Assembly (NCBI GenBank): GCA_023229435.1
Contig: JALNZF010000002.1
Coordinates: forward strand, 186,001-250,000
DNA: 64,000 bases
Source: Nitrospirota bacterium
GTDB lineage: Bacteria; Nitrospirota; UBA9217
Direction of reading: 5' to 3'
The notes below the pieces were generated by a model. The model did no database searches, was not told the DNA's origin, and saw only the letters and a list, made by a program, of their open reading frames with translations. Both the position numbers and the translations under genes were made by a program. Within the stretch, counting starts at the first letter, position 1. Each line of letters starts with the position of its first letter. Shown piece after piece: positions 11,201-17,944 of this stretch.

Positions 11201-13899
11201 TGCTGCCCCAGAAGCGCATCGCCCGGCTTCTGAAACAGACCCGGGAAAGAGGTGATCAGAGAAGGGATAAAGATGATGCTGATCATCGACAAGGTCCAGA
11301 ACCAGGTCGATGACAAGACCGTCCAGCCCATCAGCAACAGGAGTATCAGCGCCGGGGACACCAGACTGCGTCGAAGGTTGTCGAAGATCTTCCATTGGGA
11401 CAGGAGCGAGAGAGGATTCTTCTGTAAGCGCGCATCAATGCCCGGCACGCGCGACCGCAGCCATCGCGCAAGCTGCCAATCTCCGCGGATCCAGCGATGC
11501 CGGCGGCTCACGTCCGCGCTGTAGCAAGAAGGATATTCCTCGTACACCATCACGTCGCTCAACAGCCCGGCACGCGCATAGCACCCTTCGATCAGGTCGT
11601 GGCTCAGGATCCGGTTCTCGGGGAATCGTCCGTCCAGCGCCCGTTCGAACGCATCAACCTCATAGATGCCTTTACCGATGAACGAGCCTTCCTGGAACAG
11701 GTCCTGGTAGACATCGGAGACAGCGCGCGTATACGGATCAATGCCCGGATCACTCCCCCACATGCGCGCATACCGGGACCATTTCGTGCCGGCCATGCTC
11801 ACCCCGACGCGCGGCTGAAGGATGCCGTACCCGGCAATAACACGCCTCTTGTCCTCGTCGTAGTGCGCGCGATTCAGCGGGTGCGCCATGGCCCCCACAA
11901 ACTGCCGTGCCGCATCGCGGGGCAGCTGCGTATCCGTGTCAAGGGTAATTACATACTTCACCTTCGATAAGACGGTCGTGTTACCGACGACAAGCGAAAA
12001 GTGCGACCCCGTATTATCATGTGCCCCGTTGCGAAGAAGGGAATTCAAAGCCGCAAGCTTCCCCCGCTTGCGCTCGTATCCCATCCAGATCCTCTCACGG
12101 GGATTCCAAAGGCGCGGGCGATGGAAAAGGAAGAACGTGTCGCCTGTTAAACTCTGGTACTTTTCATTCAGCTCTACGATCTTCTGTTGGGCCGGCAACA
12201 ACAACGGTTCGTCTTCAGGCAACGTTTCCCCGGCCGCGTCCTGAAAATCCGTCAGCAGGCCGAAGTGCAGGTTGTCGCCGCGATTTGCCAGGAACCGGAC
12301 TTCCAGTGCCTCGATCATTTTCTCGATGTTTTGAGCGCTGGTGAGCATGGTCGGGACAACGACAAGAGTGCGCGATTCAGGCGGGATACCCTTGGAGAAG
12401 TCCATCCGCGGCAGCAAATGCGGCCTCACGAGCAACGGTGCAAGCCAGTTCACCAGGGCCACAGCCAGATGACTTGCAGCAAACATCGAAAGAAGGCTGA
12501 TCAGCCCGAGAAGCCAACCAGGCAACCTAGCGACATGTGCATTCACCAATAAGCTCCCGCTAACAATCGCCGTGATCAGCGCAATCGTGCCTGCATACAG
12601 CAGCAACGGAAACCGTGAGCTCAATTTTTGAAGCGTCCCGGAGAAGGAACGTCGCACCGCTGTTGCTCCTTCGAGCTGCGGCAAACCCTTGTCGACCAGA
12701 TAGAAGCCGACATGTGCCGAACGATCGTCCAAATCGACGGCGGCGTCTTTCCGGGCCGCGGCCTCACGCGCAAGCCGGACCGCAGCGGCCGCCACCTCGC
12801 TCTCCGACAGCCGGCTGCTCTTTGCTATCTTCTCCACAACATGGCGGTAACGGTCACGCGTGGAAAAATCCATCCTGCCGTAAACCCCGCTGGTTTCCTT
12901 TCGCAGGGCCTGCTCGACGACGCTCATTGTCTCGACGAACTCGCGCCAGTCCATCGCGCCCAGGAAACGGAGGCTGCCGATGCTGTTGCTCATAGAGACC
13001 TGATCAGCGGCCTGTTGCTGGTTCTCCGACTGCACCAATTGCTTTGTTGTCTGGCCGCTCTCGGACAAGCGCTGCTCGATCCAGGTGAGCGGCAATGCAA
13101 GAGCAGGCCCCAGTCCCTGCAGCCTGCGCAAAAGTTCCGCAACAAAAGCACTCTTCATGGGCGGGTCCGAACGGGCCATGTCCGCGATCACCAGGATCAG
13201 GCTCTTCGGGTCCTTCTCGGCAATCTCCGTCATCCGGTCTGCCCAATAATCGGCGTAGTTTCGGTCGGTCCTGTCAGTGGCGATCCGGGCTGCAACGCGT
13301 CGGAGATTCTCGATCAGCGCCAGGCGCAACATGATGGGGATTGCCCATAATTCGCCCAACCTCAGAGCGGTGACTGTCTGGTAGGCCGCCACGAAACGGC
13401 TGAGGCTTTCCGGATCCACCCGCCCATCGCCATGTGAGATCGTCTCCTGAGCAATGTCATACACGCGCGGAAGACCGGCCGAGGGACCATCCAGCAGTCG
13501 AGGCAGTTCCCGGCTGTACCCCTTTGGCAAGTGTCTCCTGGCCGTGCGGATCTGTTCTTCGATCAGATAAAAGTTATCGAGCAGCCATTCCCCGGCCGGC
13601 GTAATCCGGCGGTTTGCCTTAATAGCCTCCGTCAGCAGGTTGTGGACCCCAAGCAGCAGGTCTTCATTCTCAGCCAGCCGCGTCAGAAGCCGGTCCCGTG
13701 CCCGTCCCGGACCCAACGTGTGCAAACCCGCCAGGGTCCTGCCATGCTGATCCATCTGATCGCTGCTGAATAGTTCCGATCGCAGCGGCGCCTCGTTGTC
13801 AACGGTCTTTCGTATCTGGCCGTGTCCAAGGAGTCTCGCCTGCAAAAGGGACAGGTTTCCAAGAAGGCCCTTGCTTTTTATTTTCAGGTTTAATGACAA
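5227..13899 (-). CDS. ndvB: Giant cyclic beta-glucan synthase (NdvB/ChvB-like, GT84-GH94)
   Basis: A 2,890-residue inner-membrane enzyme, close to the 2,830 or so of rhizobial NdvB/ChvB, which make cyclic beta-1,2-glucan. Order: N-terminal region; hydrophobic helices around 430-490; family-84 glycosyltransferase with VVVPTMLTSAQNIEKM near 510 and DTDTQLPRDA near 650, then RRHRWIRGDWQLARWL; more membrane helices around 850-1015; a glucoamylase-like domain (NWYDTQSLKPL near 1120); two GT36-associated beta-sandwich regions; and a C-terminal GH94 phosphorylase-like domain with FRDQLQDV near 2425 and GSGDWNDGMNMVG near 2560, which in NdvB sets ring size. Product linkage is inferred from family. 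It is monocistronic, without glucan exporter or modification genes nearby, and its 3' end abuts a comM scar, pointing to acquisition as a cassette. Confidence 0.9.
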   Translation of the reverse strand: MSLNLKIKSKGLLGNLSLLQARLLGHGQIRKTVDNEAPLRSELFSSDQMDQHGRTLAGLHTLGPGRARDRLLTRLAENEDLLLGVHNLLTEAIKANRRITPAGEWLLDNFYLIEEQIRTARRHLPKGYSRELPRLLDGPSAGLPRVYDIAQETISHGDGRVDPESLSRFVAAYQTVTALRLGELWAIPIMLRLALIENLRRVAARIATDRTDRNYADYWADRMTEIAEKDPKSLILVIADMARSDPPMKSAFVAELLRRLQGLGPALALPLTWIEQRLSESGQTTKQLVQSENQQQAADQVSMSNSIGSLRFLGAMDWREFVETMSVVEQALRKETSGVYGRMDFSTRDRYRHVVEKIAKSSRLSESEVAAAAVRLAREAAARKDAAVDLDDRSAHVGFYLVDKGLPQLEGATAVRRSFSGTLQKLSSRFPLLLYAGTIALITAIVSGSLLVNAHVARLPGWLLGLISLLSMFAASHLAVALVNWLAPLLVRPHLLPRMDFSKGIPPESRTLVVVPTMLTSAQNIEKMIEALEVRFLANRGDNLHFGLLTDFQDAAGETLPEDEPLLLPAQQKIVELNEKYQSLTGDTFFLFHRPRLWNPRERIWMGYERKRGKLAALNSLLRNGAHDNTGSHFSLVVGNTTVLSKVKYVITLDTDTQLPRDAARQFVGAMAHPLNRAHYDEDKRRVIAGYGILQPRVGVSMAGTKWSRYARMWGSDPGIDPYTRAVSDVYQDLFQEGSFIGKGIYEVDAFERALDGRFPENRILSHDLIEGCYARAGLLSDVMVYEEYPSCYSADVSRRHRWIRGDWQLARWLRSRVPGIDARLQKNPLSLLSQWKIFDNLRRSLVSPALILLLLMGWTVLSSTWFWTLSMISIIFIPSLITSFPGLFQKPGDALLGQHLAAEGRSLGRRFAQALFTLACLPYEAFYSLDAILRTTWRMLVTRKRLLEWGMSGDTGCSRRNGLAASCRTMWFAPVLATAVMILLRLSSPSTVAAAAPLLGLWFASPILAWWISRPIARRGATLTAGQTLFLRKLSRKTWAFFENFVGPEDHWLPPDNYQEYRAAVVAHRTSPTNMGLALLVNLSAYDFGYIPAGQLIERTENALRTMDALDRHRGHFYNWYDTQSLKPLLPAYISTVDSGNLAAHLLTLRQGLLALPDHQVLHSRSFDGLRDTLQILVDAAEGAAPARLAQLQKGLESAYASPPTTLAAARLCFEKLATSAAEAASEFDSLDLDPESQATWWAHALTAQCRAALDEMTFFAPSFVRNGDEIPTLRELARLGNQHARARMRAIEALALRSGELSRMEYDFLYDRSSRLLAIGYNVGERRRDAGYYDLLASEARLCCFVAIAQGQLPQESWFALGRLLTIADGGPVLLSWSGSMFEYLMPLLVMPIYENTLLDQTCRAAVERQIEYGWLRGVPWGMSESGYNTVDAHLDYQYRAFGVPGLGLKRGLAEDMVIAPYASALALMVAPDEACLNLERLSAEGFEGKYGFYEAIDYTPSRQRRGQSSVVVRSFMAHHQGMSFLSLASVLLDRQMQKRFESDLELQATMLLLQERVPKATAFYSHTSELSELRTTSNGPELPMRVLNSPDTTVPEVQLLSNGRYHVMVTNAGGGYSRWKDIAVTRWREDSTCDNWGTFCYIRDVASGEFWSTAYQPTLKRPNKYEVIFSEARAEFRRIDNDFEMHTEISVSPEDDIELRRITVTNHSAKLRELDITSYAEVVLASSDADALHPAFSNLFVQTEIIRPQRAILCTRRPRSLDEQTPWMFHLMAVHGADVGEISYETDRMRFIGRGNTVADPHAMGASSGPSGALSGSQGSALDPIVSVRYRIAIEPEQSAVIDIVTGIGETREVCMGLVEKYQDRRLADRVFDLAWTHSQVLLQQINATEADAQLYGRLAGSVIYANALLRADPGVIIKNRRGQSGLWGYAISGDLPIVLLQIEHPDNIGLVRQLVQAHAYWRLKGLAADLVIWNEDRAGYRQLLQEQIMGLIATGVEANVTDPRGGIFVRPADQISPEDRLLFQTIARAIIRDNQGSLANQLSLRTAGEPRIPRLQPTRRHLAESSTTPALPRRDLMLFNGLGGFTPDGREYIITTAHEQVTPAPWVNVMANPLFGTVISESGLAYTWSENAHEFRLTPWQNDPVSDSSGEAFYIRDEERGHFWSPTPLPSRGATPYVTRHGFGYSVFEHTERGIRSEMWVYVAVDASIKFTVLKVRNESGRSRRLSATGYAEWVLGDLRPKTAMHVVTELDPHTGALFARNSYNTEFVDRVAFFDVDEVTRTVSGDRTEFLGRNGTLRNPVAMTRVRLSGRVGSSLDPCAAIQVPFDLADGQEREVIFRLGAGRGVDDAGKLVRRFRGSAAARGALEAVWQYWNRTLGAVQVETPDQSVNILANGWLLYQTLACRLWARSGYYQSGGAFGFRDQLQDVMALIHAAPRLVREHLLLCAGRQFMEGDVQHWWHPPSGRGVRTHCSDDFLWLPLAVARYVLNTGDTGVLNETVNFIGGRPVNKDEDSYYDLPQASEQSASLYDHCVRAIMRGISFGEHGLPLIGSGDWNDGMNMVGEHGKGESVWLGFFLYEVLMRFTEIARLHGDLPFVERCRTEAGELRRNIEQHGWDGEWYLRAFFDDGTPLGSASNPECRIDSIAQSWSVLSGAGGAERSRMAMEAVDKHLVRRDQRLIQLLDPPFDKSNLNPGYIKGYVPGVRENGGQYTHGAIWTAMAFAALGDSRRAWELLAIINPMNHGRSPEEIETYKGEPYVVAADVYAVSPHIGRSGWTWYTGSAGWMYRLIVESLLGLRLEVDKLRFEPCLPTDWEMFKVHYRYRDTLYHITVQQTPADISETSVTVDGALQPDKAVPLVDDRKEHSVEVRIPVAGGSHSGTGAFP

Positions 13900-13991
13900 G
13901 AAGGTTTCCTTACGTATAGTCGTCTCGGTTATAGTGTAATCTAAATCATTACAGCAGATTGCTATTCGGATTGCATCGGATCACGCAGCAA

Positions 13992-14096
13992 ATAAGTGGA
14001 GGCCAAGTTCCGGAATGCGGTGCTAAGCGGCCCCGCCCCGCAGGGGCGAGTCTGGCGCCAGCATGAGGCGGCACGTTCGAAAAGCACCCCACTTAT
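13992..14096. repeat. GC-rich structured segment with imperfect terminal inverted repeat
   Basis: ATAAGTGG at 13992-13999 is inverted as CCACTTAT at 14089-14096, with extra partial pairing just inside. In the middle is a small hairpin, CGCCCC-GCA-GGGGCG (14034-14048). It fills the gap between the Pycsar effector and the glucan synthase gene. No target duplication is visible, and there is no T-run for a terminator. It could be a recombination site or cassette end; I cannot name it. Confidence 0.35.
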
Positions 14097-14128
14097 GGGC
14101 GTCCGATTGATCGGAATATTAGAACTTA

Positions 14129-14767
14129 TCACCTTAGTGATAGCAAAATGAACGCTGCTATGACACCGACAATGCCAAATTTAAAACCATAAATTAGTGA
14201 GCTGTATTTGGCACGGCACACACTGGATAACTCATATGTGTGCTTATATTTTGCGTCACATAGCTGACTCAGCTTTCGACTGAGTACGTCTTCGGAATAC
14301 TCAGAGGAACTTTCATATTGACAAATAGCGTGGAAGAAAATGATGCCTCTTGAAGCTCCGCCTAAGCGCGGCATTACCGTTCCTATGCAAAACAAGCTCC
14401 CAACAATTAGGCAAGTTGTTGCAATGAAAGAAAGGATATGAATTAGACCCCATGAACTTGGATTAGAAATCCAATTGTTTGTGAGTCCAAGCGTATTCAG
14501 GTAGGCAAGAAAAGCCGCAGATCCAGCGAAGAAAAACGCGGCCTTTTGATCAGCTAGCCTAATGTAGTCGCGCACATACTGATGTGTTTCCTCCCCGAAT
14601 TTAAGTTTTATCTCCAACTCCTTGTGGTCATGAGCACTGACTGTCGCGTCATGCTTAATTCCTTCTGTGCTTATTGATGCTGATCGGTCAACAGTAAGCG
14701 GGGCTGAATTGTCAACGTTTGGCGTTAACTCTGCGTCCGAAGATGACTGGTGACTTTCCGTTTGCAT
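14129..14767 (-). CDS. pycTM: Pycsar effector PycTM-like membrane protein
   Basis: 212 residues. A polar N-terminal stretch of about 55 is followed by YVRDYIRLADQKAAFFFAGS (near 65-85), the start of the Pycsar effector domain (DUF5706-like), in which xxADQKAxx leads into the first membrane helix. Helices follow near 76-92 and 105-128, then MPRLGGASRGIIFFH, a cytoplasmic helical part, and a last helix at the C-terminus (FGIVGVIAAFILLSL). In Pycsar immunity such proteins sense cCMP or cUMP and damage the inner membrane of infected cells. It begins 11 bp after the cyclase gene stops, so the pair is co-transcribed. Assignment rests on domain pattern plus neighbour; activity is inference. Confidence 0.82.
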   Translation of the reverse strand: MQTESHQSSSDAELTPNVDNSAPLTVDRSASISTEGIKHDATVSAHDHKELEIKLKFGEETHQYVRDYIRLADQKAAFFFAGSAAFLAYLNTLGLTNNWISNPSSWGLIHILSFIATTCLIVGSLFCIGTVMPRLGGASRGIIFFHAICQYESSSEYSEDVLSRKLSQLCDAKYKHTYELSSVCRAKYSSLIYGFKFGIVGVIAAFILLSLR

Positions 14768-14778
14768 AGTGAGCCCCC

Positions 14779-15531
14779 TTATATAAAGTCTTTCCAGCGC
14801 CCTTTGTATTTATATAGCTTGTAGGGTGAACCGTCGTGCGTGTAAGTCCAACCAGTAGGCTCAGGCACAAGCTCCGTCCAGATGTTTCTCCAGGACTCTG
14901 GAAGTTGCTTCCTGGCAGATTCGCCTATGACAATGTCACCAGCGCTCGCGAATCGCATTACTTTTGACGCAAAGTTAGCGGTAGCTCCAATAGCAGCATT
15001 TGCGTTGAATCTCTTTGGCGCGCCAATTCTGGCTATCGTTACATTACCGTAGTCAATCGACACCCTGAGCTCGATCGGTTTCGTATTCGAGTTGTTTAGG
15101 ATGGGGTTTATCAGGTGTTTTGTTGTCGCCAGCATCGTCAAAGCGCAGGCAACACTTCTTTTAGAGCCAGTCTCTGGTGGACTTCCTTCGTTATCGTTAA
15201 AGTAAATCAAAAGTCCGTCGCCTGTATTTTTCTCGACGTTTCCACCGTAATCTTCTGCGATTCGGATCATCTCTGTGAAAAATAGATTCAGGACGCGCAA
15301 CATTAAGTCCTGCTCTGCCACAGTTTCCATTGGACGTGAAGAAAAACCGCAAATATCGATGAACATTACCGCCATCGATAACCGCCTACCATCCCCAATC
15401 GAAAGGTCGGTGTCTTCCGGTACGATGCGCCCATCACCGACTGGTGGACGTGCATTGATTTTGTCCCGCAGAGCCGCGATCCTCTTGCTCTGCGCTTCCC
15501 AATAGCTTTTTTCTATAGCGTCGTAATTCAA
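14779..15531 (-). CDS. pycC: Pycsar cyclase PycC (class III nucleotide cyclase, probable pyrimidine cyclase)
   Basis: 250 residues with one class III cyclase domain. The first metal-binding aspartate is in VMFIDICGFS (near residue 57) and the second in KNTGDGLLIYF (near 105); VSIDYGNVTIARIG and FNANAAIGATANFASKVM follow in the usual order. There is no membrane segment, receptor or HAMP domain, unlike signalling adenylate cyclases, but as in stand-alone PycC enzymes making cCMP or cUMP on infection. The gene lies directly in front of the PycTM effector and 37 bp behind hsdR, which supports a defence role. The start appears to be TTG at 15531 with GGGAG upstream. Which pyrimidine base it uses cannot be read safely from sequence. 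Confidence 0.82.
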   Translation of the reverse strand: MNYDAIEKSYWEAQSKRIAALRDKINARPPVGDGRIVPEDTDLSIGDGRRLSMAVMFIDICGFSSRPMETVAEQDLMLRVLNLFFTEMIRIAEDYGGNVEKNTGDGLLIYFNDNEGSPPETGSKRSVACALTMLATTKHLINPILNNSNTKPIELRVSIDYGNVTIARIGAPKRFNANAAIGATANFASKVMRFASAGDIVIGESARKQLPESWRNIWTELVPEPTGWTYTHDGSPYKLYKYKGRWKDFI

Positions 15532-15568
15532 GGGTGCTCCCAGGAAGTTTAAGTAAGCCGCTCTTGTG

Positions 15569-17944
15569 TCATGCTGCCCGTGCCAACTTGAAGTTGTCGG
15601 ACATTGTTTTGATTACCTCGTCAATCTTGCAATCGAAGGCCTGGTTCACTTCATCGTAAGTCCCGATAATGCTCTCATATATAGGGTTCTGGAAGATCGA
15701 TTGCGCATCTACTGTGCCGTGTTCACTGAGTGTTGAAACGAACACATCCTTAATCAGCTCTAAGACGTGAACTTGGGCGTCGGTAAACTCGGCGGAGAGG
15801 ATGTAATTCTCGTAGCCAGTCTGGACCCGCTGAAGCGGCGTCGGTATCCGGCGCTTGCCGAGGACGTGGAGAAAGAAGTCCCACACGGACCCGGCGGGAT
15901 AGTCGTAGATGCGTTGGAGGTTGCCTTCGTCCAACCAGATTTCCGGTTTTGACACCCAATCTTCGACCGCCTCGACATCCTCAGCCGTCGGTTCGTAGTC
16001 CTCTCGTTCGTCTATCTTCTGCTTTAGCGACACGATGACCGGGTTGTCCGGGTTGCTGACGGCCGCTTCGAAGATGCGCTTGGCTTCTTCGATGGGGGTG
16101 TTCTCGACCACGCGGACACCTTCGTGGACCTTGACCCGCTGGATTTGATGCTCCGGGTCCGGGTTGTCCACGATGAAGTAGCCTTCCGGTTCCCCGCCAC
16201 CTTCGCCTCCTCCCCCGCCTCCCGTTCCAGTGACAACCTTCTTGTTCTTCTTCTCGGTCCCCTTGCCGTTGTCACCCATGCGTTTGCACAGACCCACGAA
16301 GTCGAGGATCTGGAAACTGAACTTGCCCGTTTTTGGATCAAGGCGGGTGCCACGGCCCAGCATTTGAATGTACTTGCCGACCGACCGGGTGAGCGCGGCG
16401 AAGCCGATGTAACGCACACAGGGGATGTCCACCCCGGTGCTCATGATGTCCACAGAAACGGCGATGTAGGGTTTCTGGTAGGGCTTCTTGAACCAGCCTT
16501 TCAGGGTCCGGTTCAACTCCGCGTTCTCGGAAATGATCGGTTCGGCGTAGCGGGGGCTCTTGCCTTCGTCGTTGAAGACCGCGTTCAGGGCGTTTGCCAG
16601 CATCATGCAATGCGCCTGGCTCACGCCAAAAAGAATCATCTTCTCGCCGTACTCGGTCCGTTTGCGGATTTCCTCGGCAACGCGTTTGGCCGTGTTCTCG
16701 GTGAGATACTTTCGGTTCAGTTGCTCCAGTTTCAGTTTCTTGGTCTTGTCGAGTTCGATCTTCTTCCGCTCGTCCGGGTCCAGAACGTAATCGAACTCGA
16801 CGCCTTCCTGCTCCGCGATCTGCGTCAGGTGTGTCTTGATCTCATCAACTTTGTAGGGCGCAAGGAAGCCCTCATCGATGCCCCGACCAAGGTCAAATTC
16901 GTACGTCGGTTCGCCGACTTCGCAACCGAAAAGTCGGTAGGTGTCCAGAATGGCAAGGTCGTCGTCCGTCACCTTCTTCGGGTCCTTCGGGATGGCAATC
17001 CGGGGCGTGGCGGTGAGTCCGATCCGGGGACAAAGGAAGTGATCGAAGATGACCCGCCGGCTGACGTTTATGGACCGGTGGCATTCGTCCACGATCAGCA
17101 GGTCGTAGTAGGTGCTGGGAATCCCCGAGTAGAGGATTTCCAGCGTGTCAATGACGGCAACGTGAATGTCCTTATGCTTGAAGCCCTTGTAGTTGGAAGT
17201 CGTGATCCAGCCCGCCGTATAGGTCGGGCTGATGAGACTGAAGCCGTCATCCCGCGCCTGCTCTGCCAGCAGTCGGCGATCCACTACAAAGAGAATCCGC
17301 CGGGCAAGGCCGGTGTCGAGGAGCGCCTTGCACAGGGCAACGGTGGTCCGCGTCTTGCCTAGGCCGGTCGCCATGTGAACCAGCATCTTACCGCGCCCTT
17401 CGCGCAAACCCTTCAGCAGGACGTTGATACAGTCCAGTTGATAGTACCGTTCCTTGCCCGCCGCCGAATCGAAGCCACCGGCGATGGTCGTGTCTATGAC
17501 GATCTCGCGTTCCTGCCGCCGCTTCTGCTCCTGCGCCATGCGAACGCCCATGTCTTCGAGGGACAGGAACGAGTTGACCGGACGGAACTCGCCCGCCTCA
17601 AGCCCGGTCCAGGCCATGTCGTAGAACAGCGTCCGCTCGGCGGAACAGGCGTAGAGGAACTGGGGGTGGAGAATGCGAGAGTAGAGAATCTGGAGTTTCG
17701 GCAGCGCCTTTTTGGGATCGTCCAGTTTGTTCTCGAAGACCGCGAGCGGCGTTCCCTGAAGGTCTTGGAGAACCACATCCGGCTTGACGTACTTGTGACC
17801 GGGAAATTCTTTTTGTTGTTCCGGCGTCAGTGGGTACTGCGGCTGGTAAAGCAGGGTGTCGCCGACCTTCCACCCGAGTTTCTTCAGGTCTTCGATGACC
17901 CGAAGGTCGGTCGCAGTCGCTTCGTTGGCATTTATGTCGGGCAT
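15569..17944 (-). CDS. hsdR: Type I restriction enzyme HsdR (nuclease/translocase)
   Basis: 791 residues from an ATG at 17944, overlapping the end of the methylase-specificity gene by 13 bp. The N-terminal nuclease domain shows KPDVVLQD followed by LAVFENKLD (near 55-75), the PD-(D/E)xK pattern. Then come a superfamily 2 motor with Walker A MATGLGKTRT near 190, the Walker B box VDECHRS near 288, LTATPR near 310, and helicase motif VI QMLGRGTRLDP near 530. A glycine-rich linker (GTGGGGGGEGGGEP) precedes the C-terminal region. Type I R subunits cut unmodified DNA after ATP-driven translocation, in complex with M and S subunits. It is slightly short but complete. Confidence 0.92.
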   Translation of the reverse strand: MPDINANEATATDLRVIEDLKKLGWKVGDTLLYQPQYPLTPEQQKEFPGHKYVKPDVVLQDLQGTPLAVFENKLDDPKKALPKLQILYSRILHPQFLYACSAERTLFYDMAWTGLEAGEFRPVNSFLSLEDMGVRMAQEQKRRQEREIVIDTTIAGGFDSAAGKERYYQLDCINVLLKGLREGRGKMLVHMATGLGKTRTTVALCKALLDTGLARRILFVVDRRLLAEQARDDGFSLISPTYTAGWITTSNYKGFKHKDIHVAVIDTLEILYSGIPSTYYDLLIVDECHRSINVSRRVIFDHFLCPRIGLTATPRIAIPKDPKKVTDDDLAILDTYRLFGCEVGEPTYEFDLGRGIDEGFLAPYKVDEIKTHLTQIAEQEGVEFDYVLDPDERKKIELDKTKKLKLEQLNRKYLTENTAKRVAEEIRKRTEYGEKMILFGVSQAHCMMLANALNAVFNDEGKSPRYAEPIISENAELNRTLKGWFKKPYQKPYIAVSVDIMSTGVDIPCVRYIGFAALTRSVGKYIQMLGRGTRLDPKTGKFSFQILDFVGLCKRMGDNGKGTEKKNKKVVTGTGGGGGGEGGGEPEGYFIVDNPDPEHQIQRVKVHEGVRVVENTPIEEAKRIFEAAVSNPDNPVIVSLKQKIDEREDYEPTAEDVEAVEDWVSKPEIWLDEGNLQRIYDYPAGSVWDFFLHVLGKRRIPTPLQRVQTGYENYILSAEFTDAQVHVLELIKDVFVSTLSEHGTVDAQSIFQNPIYESIIGTYDEVNQAFDCKIDEVIKTMSDNFKLARAA

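Noticed and set aside
13992..14096. Integron attC site
   Set aside because: No convincing core-site pair (GTTRRRY/RYYYAAC) was found, and no integrase lies nearby.
16124..17362. 412-codon open frame on the plus strand
   Set aside because: Antisense to the hsdR motor domain, with no recognisable motif of its own.
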